A stretch of DNA of 64,000 bases from Oenanthe sinensis. Lineage: Eukaryota; Streptophyta; Magnoliopsida; Apiales; Apiaceae. Below the pieces are notes generated by a model. That model had not been told where the DNA came from. It saw only the letters and a list, made by a program, of their open reading frames with translations, and searched no databases. Location of the stretch: positions 11,437,501 to 11,501,500 of the forward strand of contig CM053798.1 in assembly GCA_028671895.1 (NCBI GenBank). Reading direction: 5' to 3'. Each line of letters begins with the position of its first letter. The stretch's first letter is position 1. The translations under genes were made by a program, and so were the position numbers. Of the stretch, positions 20,043 through 32,351 are shown in pieces.

Positions 20043-21858
20043 CTATGATCTTCTGCATGTTTGTACTGTGTCTTGCTTCTTCTTGGATCTTGTCTCAGAG
20101 TAGTGCTTTCTTAGCTGTTCTTCCTTTTCTTCTAACCTTGCTTTGACCAGATCCCTAGCTTCAACTTCAAGAGTGTTGACAGGAGGTGGATCTTCTAGTT
20201 TCTTCAAAACTTCTGTGATAAATTTATTTGAATTTGTCTTTGAGAATGACTCGAAGTCCAGTGAGTGTCTCTTTGAAAACATGAACACCGTTATTCTCTT
20301 TGGAAAGCCTTTCACTTTGTCAGTGTCATGCATAGACTCTTCTACCAATTTTTCCATCAGAACATCTTGAATCATCCTCAAAGCCTTCTTGTCTAATTTG
20401 ACAGTGGATCATTTAACCCTAGAAAAGACTTTTCTGATTATGTCAGAATTGTTCCTTTTCAGTTTTGACAGTTCCTTTTTCTTCTCCACTCCATTTTTCT
20501 TGAAAAAGAAGTACTTTGTTCCATTTTGCTCCGTTTGAATGCAAAGTTCAGAATCTTTAATGATTTCAAGTTCCTCTGTGTCATCCTCTTTTCTCACATA
20601 CACTGGATCCTGGTAGTATCTGGTTGTCTCCACAAGATATCTTCCTGAAGTTTTTATAGCTTTGTTCAGCCTGAATGCATAGATTAACTCAGCCGCTTTT
20701 AGATCTTCTTCAGTTCTGTTCTTCTTGCTTCTGAGTCTCCCTTTTACATACTGCATGAACATTACTTGGCTTGACTCCAGACCTTCATCTGACAAAGTTA
20801 GATTGTGTAGTGTTTTTTTTGTAGTACTTGACCACCAGAGGCTTCTCAAATGCTTTGACACCGATCTCAATAATCATCTTTTCAATTAGATCTCTCAGTA
20901 TCTCATTTGTCTTGTGTCCCCCAAAGATGACTTTCTTCTTCAGCACATACAACTCCATTATATTCATTTTCTCAAAGCTCTTTGTCGACAATATTCTAAA
21001 TCCCAGTGTTGTTGAATTGATGTACATCTTCCAACCGGATTTGAAAGCAGTGACTGACATGCTTGTTATTTCATCTAATAGCACATCATAGAACTCATGA
21101 ACATCTTCAAATTTCTCCCTTATGGTTCTGAAAAGGTCAAGGACTTCTCTATCTTTCTTCTGACTTAGAGTTAATTCCTTCTTCTTCAACAGACTCTTTG
21201 CTTCATCCCATTCAAGACCAACTTTAGCTTCTATGTCCTTAATTATATTTCTTCTTTCCATTGTGTGTTGAACTCTTTTCCACTTTCTTCTCATCAAATC
21301 TTGAGATTGAACTATATCTTGAGTAACAACTTCATCTACACCAACTAGAAGACAGTCATTATCAAAAGAATATTCTTCAGCAAATTCCTCCTCGACATCT
21401 ATTCCTGCAGCATTTGTTGTTTCATATATTTCAATCTCAGTTGGAATATCCATTGGCACATAGGGTTCAAAGATTTCTCCTTCCTCCAGTTGTCTCGCTC
21501 CAGGCCTGTAAAAAATATCTGACTCCCTCTGAGCTGTATATTTCATTATCATTTCAGCTCCAACTTTTTCTTGTTCTCTTCTCTCCCCCTCAGTTGGGTT
21601 ATCCTCCCTTCTGACCGGAGTAATTTGAGTTGTTGAACTTGATTGAGTAGAAACAGGTACTTTCTGAGCCAACAGTTGTTGGACTAACTCTTTAATATCT
21701 TTCATTTCATTTTGCTGCCGCTCTTGCACTTCCAAGATTTTCCTTATAGAGTAATGAATTTCTGTGACTTGGGCCTCCAGGTTTAGAATCCTTTGGCTGT
21801 GTTTTATGTGTTTTATGTGTGGGTTGTTTGTTTGGTTAGTGGGTGTCTCACTACTCAC
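20043..21858 (-). pseudogene. RE3 env-like gene, C-terminal two thirds
   Basis: Three pieces in order (21858-20785, 20870-20409, 20381-20043) are separated by a frameshift near 20810-20870 and a stop near 20409. The first opens with a coiled-coil-like stretch (LNLEAQVTEIHYSIRKILEV). It continues with an acidic segment and a helical domain (RKWKRVQHTMERRNIIKDIE...). The last piece ends in a Glu/Lys-rich helix (ARLEEKEEQLRKHYSETRSK), much as the RE6 env-like protein does. Product function is unknown. It sits between the hairpin spacer and the polypurine tract, as expected for a SIRE-type env-like gene. Confidence 0.6.
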
Positions 21859-21867
21859 TATTACTAT

Positions 21868-22560
21868 TTATGCACGGCACTCAACACTCACACTCGGCTG
21901 ATCAGGGTCAGGGAATTGAAGATCACTCAGGTTAAGTGTTTCATTTATTTCATTCATTGCATCCTGATCTTTTGTACCTGCAAGAAAATCCTTATCCCTT
22001 CTATGGGTAGGTTGCATCTCCGCCTGACCATTGTGGGTAGGGAGAACTCCTATTTCAGGAATTGGGGGTTTGAGACCCAGTGTGGTCACCATGATGGATT
22101 CTATAATGATTGGTAATATTGAAAAATCTATGATGCTAGCTGAAGCTATTAACAGCCTTACCTGCTCAGAGACGCCCTGAACAGGTTCTACTACCGAAGC
22201 AGCAGATACTCTATGTATAGTGTCCACATCCCTTCTCTGGGTGTGTTGTCCCTCCGTCTGACCTAGAAATGTGGGGAGCACCTCCTTTGTAGGAGCTGGA
22301 TTTGGAATCTCCAGGGGGGTCACCACCTCAGGCAATGTAATGATTGACAAATGAGAGCCTGTGGTCCCCCGCAAAGCCTATGAATGAACTTCCAATTGTA
22401 GTGGTGATGCTGCTGACGCAGCTACTCCATGAATGGAGACCTCTTCCCTTCTAAAGGAGAGTTTCCTTTCCTCTTCACCCAACTGGGGAGGGAAAACATC
22501 CTTACTAGGATCTGGAGTTATTAAATCCTGGGGGTCACCACATTTGACAATGTAATGAAT
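21868..22560 (-). pseudogene. RE3 env-like gene, internal repeat region
   Basis: The minus strand encodes three degenerate copies of a Pro-rich unit of about 60-80 residues. Key words are LPTFLGQTEGQHTQRRD, FPPQLGEEERKLSFRRE and LPTHNGQAEMQPTHRRD, each followed by a Val/Ala/Ser-rich stretch. The copies lie at about 22540-22400, 22300-22180 and 22060-21980. Stops and frame changes between them show decay. It joins the N-terminal and C-terminal pieces of the env-like gene. Confidence 0.55.
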
Positions 22561-23526
22561 GGCTCGTAAGAGTCAGTGATGCCCCAACCGTCTATAAAGA
22601 CAGGTTCTAAATTTGATTAACCAAAACAGTACTTGCTACCGAAGTAGCTGAAAGAGTTTTCATCTCTGTTTCTATTCCCGTACCTTTCAGGATTTTATCA
22701 ATTTCAGAATTTAGATTACGAACGAAGAAATAGAAAGGTTTAAGAGATTGGAGAATCAGGTTCCTGGCTCACAGATGCCTTAGGTTTTAAATTCATTTTT
22801 TGTCATTTTTGAGAAGGCAGAGCTGTAGGGGATATTTCAAAAATTTCCTGATTCGGTAGGGACTCACTCCTATCATCTATATTAATGGTTCTTTTTCTGG
22901 TTTGAGGAGATATGTGAAGTGTTTATTGATCTTTGGTAGTGGTTAGAACTGGTTGGTCGCCAAGTTCATTGCTAGCTTCTAAGGCCACTGAGAGCTCAAG
23001 TGTGTGCACTGCTATTTGAGGCACAGAAGTAGATATTATGACAAATTCATCTTGAAGAAAAGCGGAAAAGTCAAAATCCAGAAGTTTACCTTCTTCCATT
23101 TGTTCATCAGAAAGGTCAGGAATGTACACATCAGTGTTCTGAGTCTCTTCCATTATGTTCTCAACAGCTACCTCCTCTGGTGCATTATCAGGACTTTTCC
23201 TTTGTTGTTCTTATGCAGGATCTGGTTCTTGATCATTGTCTGAACTAGCTTCATCCATGCCTTCGTCATCTTTATTAGACCCTTGTTCTTCTTCTGGTGA
23301 TGCTTCATTTACTGAGTCATCTTTTTCCATATTTGATGTTTTGAGCAGACCTGTATACTTGTCTAAGAAGATTTCTATTTAAAGGAACAACAGTAGTTAG
23401 TGCACATCGGACTATTGAATATTCATATAAAAACCGGGCCCATTTTCCTAACTCACCTGCTTCAGTCCAGTCATCTATTAAAATGGATAAATAATTAGTC
23501 TTTTTAATCTCAAAACGACTCCCCAT
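22561..23526 (-). pseudogene. RE3 env-like gene, N-terminal part
   Basis: An open stretch begins at ATG 23526 (MGSRFEIKKTNYLSILIDDW) and stops at 23317. After a region with several stops, an acidic frame follows (23153-22923, YIPDLSDEQMEEGKLLDFDF). I do not recognise the first segment, and it does not match the N-termini of the RE1 or RE6 env-like proteins. Position supports its being the start of the RE3 env-like gene. Confidence 0.4.
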
Positions 23527-23879
23527 TTAATTAATAGAGAAAGGTAATTTTTACGAATTAAAATTACTAATTAATTTCGAATTATTTTAGCAAATTACGA
23601 ACTAAACCCTAATTTTAAAATTACTTGGATTGAGTTGAAATTAAAATATGATAAACTCCTAGTAATTTTAAGCACACTTCTATTTTTATGTTAATTTTTA
23701 ATCGACTTAAATCTTAACAAATTCTAATCAATAACTTGAATAGATCAAGAATAGTGATTTTGCAAATCTACACCAAATGAAGATATTACAGTTGCAAAAT
23801 GCAGGTCAGTGAATGGGATTCACAAAACTAGCCTCATATTAAAATTTGGTAAAGAAATGATTAAGTTATGTTCGATTAA
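23527..23879. other. RE3 pol-env spacer, AT-rich part
   Basis: No gene or array recognised; simple AT-rich sequence. Confidence 0.5.
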
Positions 23880-23894
23880 AAATGTAGATCTCGA

Positions 23895-24340
23895 TTTTTT
23901 TCTTGCGCCTTTACTGGTGTATGTATTGTGTAAGTATATAAAATTGAAATGCAAGTACAAAACAAGACATATATAAATATATGCGCATCAAAAAAAATAT
24001 TCTAAGTGGTTTATTGCGCTTACACAGTGATAGCACTTTGATGGCGCCACAAACTTCATGAAGCGTAACAACAAAATGGTTAAAGTATTTTATTGCACCT
24101 ACACAGTGGATACACTGTGATGGCGCCATAAAATTCCTTGTAGCAAAAAATAACACAAACAAAATCTTCAAGTAGTTTGTTGCGCCTCTACAGTGGTGAC
24201 ACTGCGTAGGCGCAACAAAATCTACAGGCGCAACTTGATTTACGAGAAAAGTTTCTAAGTACTTGTACTAATTTTTTGTTATGCCTATACAGGTAAACTA
24301 CTGTATAGGCGCCACAAACCATTTTAGCGCAACAATGTAC
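23895..24340 (-). repeat. GGCGCC hairpin array in the RE3 pol-env spacer
   Basis: Five units like those in the RE3 LTR, for example ttgcgcctctacagtgg...actgcgtaggcgcaac (24180-24217) and tgcctatacagg...ctgtataggcgccac (24282-24315). They lie upstream of the env-like gene in element orientation. Confidence 0.8.
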
Positions 24341-24842
24341 TTGTTTCTTTAAACATTCAAGTTGCTCCTAGATTTTGCTACTTTTAAATAATATTTATGA
24401 ACAATTTGAATAATTAATCAATCATAATTAATTACTCACAAATATTATTTCACAATATAGTTATTAATAACAATAATAACATTAATTGTTAAAATTATTA
24501 TCATAAATAAATTATGCTTCTTATTATTTTACTTTTATATTAAATATGAGAACAAATATAAATATTCATCCTTTCTATTTAAAATAATTTCAAATAATAT
24601 TTAAATATATAAGTGCCAAGAATTTATTAATTAAATACGAGCACTTAAATATTTTCTAAGATCAAAATCAAATAAATACCAGATTAATAAAATTAGCAGG
24701 CATGCACAAGGTATTTATTTAATATTTAATCTTAATAATTGGAAAATAATTTGGTAAATAAATTCACAAGTCCTAAAAATATTAAAATTAATTAACTAGT
24801 GAATTTATCAGCTTCAAATTGCAGTTAATGATTACTAACTAA
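24341..24842. other. RE3 spacer after pol
   Basis: Very AT-rich, low-complexity sequence with many ATTATT and TAATTA runs. No gene seen. Confidence 0.6.
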
Positions 24843-26086
24843 TTAGTTAGTAGAATTTAGCATCCCGAGTTCACAAACCAGTCTAGTGAAAGTGATTTCA
24901 TCTAGTGGTTTAGTGAAGATGTCTGCAATTTGCTGCTCTGTAGGTACAAAATGTAATTCTATAGTACCATTCATGACATGTTCTCTTATTAAATGATACA
25001 TGATATCAATGTGCTTGGTCCTTGAATGTTGAACATGATTGTTTGTGATGGCTATGGCACTTGTGTTGTCACAGAATATTGGAATTTTGCTCAGCAACAG
25101 TCCATAGTCTTGAAGTTGGTTCCTTATCCACAATATTTGTGCACAGCAACTTCCAGCAGCAACATATTCAGTTTCAGCTGTTGACATTGCAACTGAGTGC
25201 TGCTTCTTGCTATACCAGGACACCAATCTTCTACCAAGGAATTGACAACTCCCTGATGTACTCTTTCGATCAATCCTACAACTTGCATAATCAGAATCTT
25301 TATAGCCAACAAGGTCAAAACCTGTATCTTTAGGGTACCAAATTCCAAGATTTAGACTTCCCTTAAGATACCTAAAAATTCATTTAACAGCTATAAGATG
25401 TGATTTTTCAGGGTCAGACTGAAATCTAGCACACAAGTATGTAGCAAACATAATATCTGGCCTACTTACAGTCAAGTAAAGTAATGAGCTGATCATACCT
25501 CTGTAGCTTTTAATGTCTACCTTCTTACCAGGTTCATCTTTATCAAGCTTAGTGGCAGTTTGCATAGGGGTTTTGGCTGATGATGTATCTTCAAGACCAC
25601 ACTTCTTCAATAGATCTCTGATGTAATTGGTCTGGTAAATGAAGATTCCATCTTTCCTTTGACTTACTTGGAGTCCAAGAAAGTAATTCAGCTTACCAAT
25701 CATGCTCATTTCATACCTACTCTGTATTAGCTTAGCAAATCATGTCTGAGGTGCTTGCTTTAAGCCATAGAGTGCCTTGAAGAGAAAGTAAACAAAATCT
25801 TCAAATTCTGGATCTTCAAATCCTGGGGTTGTTCTACATGCACTTCTTCTTCAAGCTCTCCATTCAGGAATGCACTCTTCACATACATTTGATATACTTT
25901 GAAGTTAGAAGGTGCTATGAATGCCAGAAACATCCTGATAGCTTCAAGCCTTGCCACTGGTGCATATGTTTCATTATAATCTATTCCTTCTTCTTGGGAA
26001 TAACCTTTAGCAACTAATCTGGCTTTGTTCCTCGTAACAATGTCATCTTCATCCAGTTTATTTCTGAATACCCATTTTGTGCCCAT
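24843..26086 (-). pseudogene. RE3 reverse transcriptase-RNase H, active site deleted
   Basis: Reverse transcriptase starts with MGTKWVFRNKLDEDDIVTRN and runs to GLKQAPQT at 25745. There a deletion joins it out of register to FAKLIQSRYEMSM. Compared with RE2, about 55 residues are gone, including the whole YVDD catalytic box. It then continues through LGLQVSQRKD and LTVSRPDIMFATYLCARF. After a frameshift near 25380, RNase H (GFDLVGY-type segment, STAETEYVAAGSCCAQILW, CDNTSAIAITNN) ends normally at LGMLNSTN, stop at 24843. The enzyme cannot synthesise DNA. Confidence 0.88.
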
Positions 26087-27660
26087 TATAGACTTGTTCT
26101 TTGGCCTGGGTACCAGCTTCCAGACTTTTCATCTTTCAAATTGATTGAGTTCTTCTTGCATAGCAATAACCCAATCTGGATCTTCTAGAGCTTCTTCTAC
26201 TTTCTTTGGCTCTATTTCAGAGATAAAACCAGAGAATAAACATTCATTCTGAGAAACACGTCTAGTTTGGACTCAGCATCTAGATCTTCTAGAATCAACT
26301 CAAAGGGGTGATCTCTACTCCACACCCTATGCCTAGGCTGATTTCCTCTAGATTATTCAGCCTGATTATCATTAAAGTGCTGAGTCCTGTTAGTAGATCC
26401 TTCAGTTGCTCTCCCTGAGTTGTTGCTTGGTTGAGAATGAGACTCTCTGCCACTACTAGTAGTTTCTGTGAATCTTCCATTGTTTCCACTACTAGGGTCA
26501 GAATCACCATTGTTGTTATTCTCATTTGGTGCTTGATTTTCTGTTGCAGCTTCAGGTTCTATTTCACCTTCATCTGAGTTCATATTTTCAAACCGCAGAG
26601 TTTCAGTGTTATCTATTCTTTGCAAACTTGGGAGCTTGAGATCATCGAAAGTTATATTCATGCTTCCAATGACCTTTTTGTGTTCAATCACTTAAATCCT
26701 GTATGCCTTAGATTCCAGAGAGTAGCCAAGATATATTCCTTCATGAGCCTTGGATTTAAAATTTCCTAGATGCTCATCATCTTTCAGTACAAAGCACTTA
26801 GCTTCAAACACATGAAAGTATTTCAGTGTTGGTTTCTTGTTTTCCATCAACTCGTACGGAGACTTGTCATGATCTTTATTTACCAAGGTACGGTTCTGAG
26901 TATAGCAAGTTGTGTTGACTGCTTCAGCCCAAAAGTATAGAGGTAACTTAGCTTCATTCAGTATTGTTCTTGCTGCTTCAACTATAGTTTTATTCTTCAT
27001 TTCTACTACTTCATTTTTTCATGGAGTTCTGGGTGCTGAATATTATCTTGAAATCCCTTTCTCAATATAAAAATCATTCAGGGTTACATTTCTGAATTTT
27101 GGCCCATTGTCAGACCTTATTTTCCTGACAGGCAAATCAGCTTCTAATTTTATCTTCTTTATGTGATCAATAATTGTTTGAGGGGCTTCGTCCTTTGAGG
27201 CTAGAAACAACACCTACATATACTTAGACTAGTCATCTACAATTACTAGTGCATATCTCTTCCTTGACATTGACATGACGTTGACTGGAAAAAATAAATC
27301 CATATGCAGAAGTTGCAGTGGTTCATTAATGTTTGATGAATCTTTGCTTCGGTGAGATAATTTCTTTGACTTCCCCTTTTCACATGCTTCACATAAACCT
27401 TCTTGACAGAATTCCATCTCAGGTAAACCTCTAACCAATTCCCTCTTAACTAAAGAGTTCATTGCCTTGAAGTTCAGGTGTGAAAGTTTCTTATGCCATA
27501 ACCAACTGTCCTTTGTTAAAGCTTTACTGTAAAAACATTGAACTTTGCCTTTTCTTGCAGAGAATAAGTCAGCCACAAAGAGATTCCCCTTTCTCACTCC
27601 TTGAAGGGCAAACTTCGCATCTTTCCTGTTTTGGATTGCACATCTTTCCTTTTTAAAAGT
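26087..27660 (-). pseudogene. RE3 integrase and linker
   Basis: The pre-integrase zinc region is visible as WLWHKKLSHLNFKAMNSLVK and CEACEKGKSKKLSHRS in the frame 27597-27229, followed by LLHMDLFFPVNVMSMSRKRYALVIVDD (first Asp of the DDE triad). The region 27001-27228 is open only in pieces but includes the RSDNG-type motif. The frame 27000-26692 has the C-terminal integrase part (FWAEAVNTTCYTQNRT, KKPTLKYFHVFEAKCFVLKD). The linker to reverse transcriptase (26691-26353) is Asn/Ser-rich. Stops and frameshifts at about 27228, 27001 and 26691 break it. Confidence 0.8.
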
Positions 27661-27665
27661 TACTT

Positions 27666-27959
27666 TTAGCTCTTGTCAATGAACTGACTAATACTTAGAA
27701 GTTTGTGCTTTAATCCATCCACAAGAGAGATATTTTCTATGATAACATTTCTAATTTCCAGATTGCTATATCTCGTTGTGAATCCCTTGTTGTTATCTCC
27801 AAAGGTCACTATCGGGCCAACTTGCTCAATCACATCTGATAGCAGAGCTTTATCACCTGTCATATACCTTGAACAGCCGCTGTCAAGAAACCACATAACA
27901 CGCTTGTTCTTTGCTATGACATGCAACCATAGATTGATTACTTCTTCTTTGGCACCCAA
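27666..27959 (-). pseudogene. RE3 protease region
   Basis: The frame contains VMWFLDSGCSRYMTGD, with the aspartic protease triad Asp-Ser-Gly at about 27884-27876, followed by VTFGDNNKGFTTRYSNLE and GLKHKLLSISQF. It is open over about 97 codons and overlaps the end of the gag frame by 22 bases in another phase, a sign of a frameshift in the original single gag-pol frame. Confidence 0.8.
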
Positions 27960-30351
27960 ATTTGATTGGGTCCAAGAGTCTTAGATAAGTAAACAGATTT
28001 AGCTATAGAAATTTTCTTGTCCTTGTCTTTCTCATTGACTGTGCCCTTGCCCTTTGGTTTAGCCTTGACAGGGGTGTCTTTAGGCTTAGGGACAGGGGCT
28101 TTCTTCCTAGACTTAGGAGGACTAGCAGTCTTTGCCCTAACATGCTTTTTATTCATGTTCACATCTGTATTAATGCAAGTACTGGATGATGCATTCATCA
28201 AGTTTATGTATACATACATAATGTTGAAAGCACATGGCATGCATCCTACTTTACCACATGGTTGATGAGGGATAGACATGGCAGGCATGGCAGGCATATT
28301 AGAAGTTTCTGTTTTTACTACTTTTATCTTTTTGCATGCATACGTAAGATGACCAGTAGAATTACAATTGTTACAAACTTTTCTAATAGCTTTGAGAGAG
28401 TAGGCATAATCATTTTTCTTATTAACACCTATCTTGCCATTTCAGTTAGCTTTCATTTTTTCATTCTTGTTGCCTAAATCACTTTTAATCTGTTCCTTAG
28501 GTTCTACAATTTTTACAGATTTCTTAGACAACTCCTTTTTATCTTCTTCCTCTTTCTTTTTATCTTCAGCAATGATTTCTTCTTTCATTAATATTTGTTT
28601 TTCATCTAGCGGTTCGATGACAAACTTCTTGTATAGGGGCTTAGGGACATTTTTTAATACACGTGGAATATCTTGCTTGACAGGACTTTCCGCAGCAATT
28701 GATTCCTCATGTCTCTTTCCTGCCTTTTTATCATAGTCAAATCATATTCCAGTTTTTTGACCTGTGACCTGTTTATCTATTGACTCCTTAACAAGATTAG
28801 TAGATTTCTTATAAGCCTAAAGTTTTAACTCTAACTCAGAAATTATATTCCTAAGAGCAGTTTCTACTTCTTGGTTGCATTTGTCTCTATTATGCAGATA
28901 TTCCATCTTCTGTTTCAGATCTTCTAAGTTAACACATGCAAGCTCTAGTTCTTCATTTCTAGTTTCTAGCATTTTATTCTTCAGAACTAGTTTAACATTT
29001 TCTTCTTTAGATGCTAACATGTTTATGTGAATGTTAAACATTTCTACGCTTAGATCTTGCACTAATGTCAACTGTGGAAAGAAATGATACTTATGATGAC
29101 TGAGGTGATGCCTCTGAAGAGTCTGTCATTAGTACAACATTTTCATATGTCTCTTCTTCATCATTATCCGAGTCATCCCAGCTCTTTCTCTCGGTTATAT
29201 AAGCCTGCCTTGATGCTTCTTTACCAGTGCATCATACTTTTGCTTGAGTTCATCATACGACTCCTTTCTTTCCTTTCCTTTCTTAGGCTTCCGGCATTCT
29301 GTAGCAAAATGTTTGGGTTCATCACAGTTATAGCACTTGAACTTGCTGCGGTCTACCATTCCCGTCTTAAAACCTTCTTTGCTGTAAGACCTTGAAGACG
29401 AACCACCTCGGTTGTTATTTCTAAAGTTGGAATCACTGTAATTGTTATTACTCTTGAATTTGTACATAGGGTTCCTTCTAAACCTGAGGTTCTTGAACTT
29501 CCCTTCCATATAGGTCATTGTCTTATTTTCTAACTGTTCAAGTTCTTCCACTGAGTAGAAGTTATCTTCATCACCTGGTTGAGTATTTTCTGTAAATTCA
29601 GCTTCCAGAATTCCTTCTTTCTCAACTATAGGCTTCACTATGATGGTCTCTGTGACAGCAACATCTTTGGTTACAAGTGATGTAGTTTTCAACAATGCTG
29701 TATTTTTAACATCCACTGTTCCTGAACCATAAATGATCTGTCATTTATGTCACTTTTCTCTCTGATGACAGAGATTTTGTGTTTACGATGCGCTGGTAGT
29801 GTCAACATAAATTTTCTATTGATCTCCCTACGTGAGTAGGCCTTTCCGTGCAGTGACAAGTCATTCAACAATTTATTGTATCTCTCAAAGACTTACGTGA
29901 TACTTTCTCAAGGTAGTGACTTGAAAGCTTCGTACTGGGAGGTAAGAATATCTAACCTGTTCTCATTCACTTCTGTTGTACCTTCCATTATCAGATCAAT
30001 CGTATCCCACATTTTTTTGGCACTAGTGCAATTAATCACTTGATTCAGCATTGTAGTGTCCAGTAAATCCATTAGGATACATTGAAGATGATTATCACAT
30101 GCAACTCTATCCTTATCAGTGTCAGTGTACTCTGAAGGCTCATTTGGGGTAAATCCTTGAGGAATCAGTTCACCGTCATCTGAAACTGTTTCTAGTGTTA
30201 TCTTCTGAGGTACATAGGGTCCATTTTACGAAATTCTCATGTATTGAGAATTAGCTGATTTGATGAAAGTGGACATCTTCTTCTTCCATAAAATGTATTC
30301 ATTTTTCTCAAAGGCTGGGATTTTGATGCTACTAAGTTTTTGGGTACTCAT
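27938..30351 (-). pseudogene. RE3 gag
   Basis: Starts at ATG 30351 (MSTQKLSSIKIPAFEKNEY) with the LWKKKM motif shared with RE6. Stops and frameshifts divide it. Open pieces are 29871-29689 (matrix/capsid-like helices), 29716-29195 with zinc knuckle CYNCDEPKHFATEC (CX2CX4HX4C), 29071-28817 (coiled coil), and 28297-27938, a basic Lys/Pro-rich tail. A second knuckle, CNNCNSTGHLTYAC, lies near 28360 just upstream of the last piece. Two knuckles plus a Cys-rich CGKVGCMPC motif match the RE6 layout. The product would have formed the virus-like particle. Confidence 0.8.
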
Positions 30352-30621
30352 GGTTGTGAAGAATTTTAAATCTCAAGAAATAATTAATTTCTTAAAAATT
30401 AAAATTAATTCGAATAAAAATTAAATTTCTCAAAATAAAATTTTAATTTGAATTCTTGATGATTGGTAGTTTTTTAAAATTAGTTTATTTAAAATCTTTA
30501 AAAAATTCGAAATTGAATTTCTTTAAAAATTAAGAAATTTCAATATAAATTTTTCTAGATCTAAAAATGCACTTTTTCGTAAAAATATTTTTGGATCTCC
30601 ATTTATAACTTCAATCAACAA

Positions 30622-30633
30622 TCTCTGATACCA
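30622..30633 (-). other. RE3 primer-binding site
   Basis: The minus strand reads TGGTATCAGAGA, complementary to the 3' end of initiator tRNA-Met, two bases from the LTR. Confidence 0.9.
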
Positions 30634-30635
30634 AT

Positions 30636-31344
30636 TGTTAGGTCTAAAATCAATATAGAAGGGGGGTTGAATATGATGTTGGTAGATTTTTCGTTTAATT
30701 GCGGATTAAGTGTTTGTGTTCTTGAGATACAAAAATGGTAGTAAAGGAAACACAATGATTCGGAAAAATAAAGATATATTATTAAATCCATAAGGTGCTA
30801 CACTTCTAATCGAATGATTAGCTTCAATGGGTTCAATCAATATTACAACTAAATATAGTTGGGTGTGTTTAATGTATGGCTTTAATGAAGCTTCTCGTCT
30901 GTATGTCTTAAATGTTGAAGATGAATGTAATTACTGTCTGTATTGATTTCACCCATATATATTTTATAGACTTTTGGAAATCCAATGAATTGATTTTCCA
31001 ATAATGCACAAGTCCTTTGTTGCGCCTGTAAGAGTGTTGGTGGTGTGTAGGCGCCACAAGATGTTTGGTTGCGCCTCTGGTTGTTTGTTGCAACTAGAAC
31101 AAGATTAGTTACGCCTATACACTTGTTTCCTTGTATAAGCGCCACTAATAACTTAGAAAACATTCACAGAAGTTTTCTTGAGCCTGGTTGTCCTTTTGTT
31201 GCGCCTGCACACTAGTTGCAGTGTGTAGGCGCCACGAACTGTCCATTGAATATTTCCTTGCGCCTTCAACTCCACAACACCTAAGGCAACCATTTTATTG
31301 CGCCTTTACTTCCAATGCCTTGTAGAGGCGCCACTAAATCCTTC
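30636..31344 (-). repeat. RE3 5' LTR, truncated
   Basis: Matches the 3' copy from its TGTTAGGTC end up to ...ccactaaatccttc (19242 in the other copy), then similarity stops abruptly at 31344. About 600 bases are missing. Either RE4 inserted here and the rest lies beyond the window, or the end was deleted. It holds the same hairpin array (31017-31335). Confidence 0.85.
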
Positions 31345-31350
31345 AAAAAT

Positions 31351-32289
31351 TGATATTACCTTTCAAAATTGTTTTGTTAGAAGATTAAAACTATTTCGAA
31401 TTTCAAAATTCAAATCTTCTAATTACCTAGTTGTTGAAGAATATTTTGATCCAAATCAAACCTCTTTTTATCGTTTAATATCTTCGCAACCATTGTATGC
31501 TTCTTATATATATTCACTTGTAATCTTTATTATAAGTAACCAATCGATATACAACTTAAAAAGTTTTGAGATATGAATATACACGTTTCTTCTTTTTTCT
31601 CTCAAAACACTTTTGATTTTATAAACTCTGATCTCTATAGTTATATACACTTATATTATATACAAGAGTTTATAGTTTGGGTTGTAACGCTTTTATCCTT
31701 TGTAAACAAAGTTGTATTGATTAGTTGCTGAAGTAGTGGCAAAAGATCTAGGTGATCAGGAATATATTGCTCCAGGGAACTCTTTGTATTAGAGAACAGG
31801 TTATTCGGGAACTAAGGAATTCAAGGGACTGATTTACTCAAGGAATTCAGGGTTCAAAAGGAACAAGCTTGTTAGAGGATTTTAGAGTTAAAGAGGGCTG
31901 ATTATTCAAGGGGAAACATAGTGTTTCAGCAAACCATTTTCAGCAACTGGGTTAAAGGGAGATATATTATTGTATCGTATAATTTGTATTTTTATTGTTC
32001 AATAATATATTCTCTTACCGGGTTGGTAATGGACTAGGACGTAGACCATTAGAGGATATGGGTCGAACATGGCTAAAATCGATTATGTTCTTTATTGTTT
32101 TCAGTATTTACATTCTACACTACATCATAATAGTAAGCTATTATACTCTATAATTTGTAATCAACAAGCTGACAATTCAGCAGCAGACTGTTTTGTTTGT
32201 AACAATCGATACAAGTTGGTAAAAGTTAAAATTGGCCTTAGTTAGTCATATACAACTATTCACCCCCCCCCTATAGGTGTGCATTCACA
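31351..32289 (+). repeat. RE4 5' LTR, left edge uncertain
   Basis: The right end ...GCATTCACA is set by the primer-binding site two bases on. The left end is placed at TGATATTACC because RE3 similarity stops at 31344 and LTRs begin with TG. The partner LTR is out of view. Confidence 0.55.
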
Positions 32290-32291
32290 TT

Positions 32292-32302
32292 TGGTATCAG
32301 AG
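32292..32302 (+). other. RE4 primer-binding site
   Basis: TGGTATCAGAG, complementary to initiator tRNA-Met, followed by ATTTTGTG. Confidence 0.88.
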
Positions 32303-32351
32303 ATTTTGTGTACTAATATTTTTATGGCAGGAAAGTACGAGTCTTATAGCC

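Larger units (their letters stand above)
18665..31344 (-). mobile_element. RE3: old SIRE-type copia element with env-like gene
   Basis: Minus-strand order is: 5' LTR (30636-31344, cut short), primer-binding site, gag (30351 down), protease, integrase, reverse transcriptase and RNase H (ending 24843), a hairpin-rich spacer, env-like gene (23526-20043), polypurine tract, and 3' LTR (18665-19849). The LTRs differ at roughly 7% of sites in the stretch I compared (18780-18925 against 30870-31015), so this is the oldest of the measurable copies. All genes carry stops or frameshifts. Confidence 0.9.
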
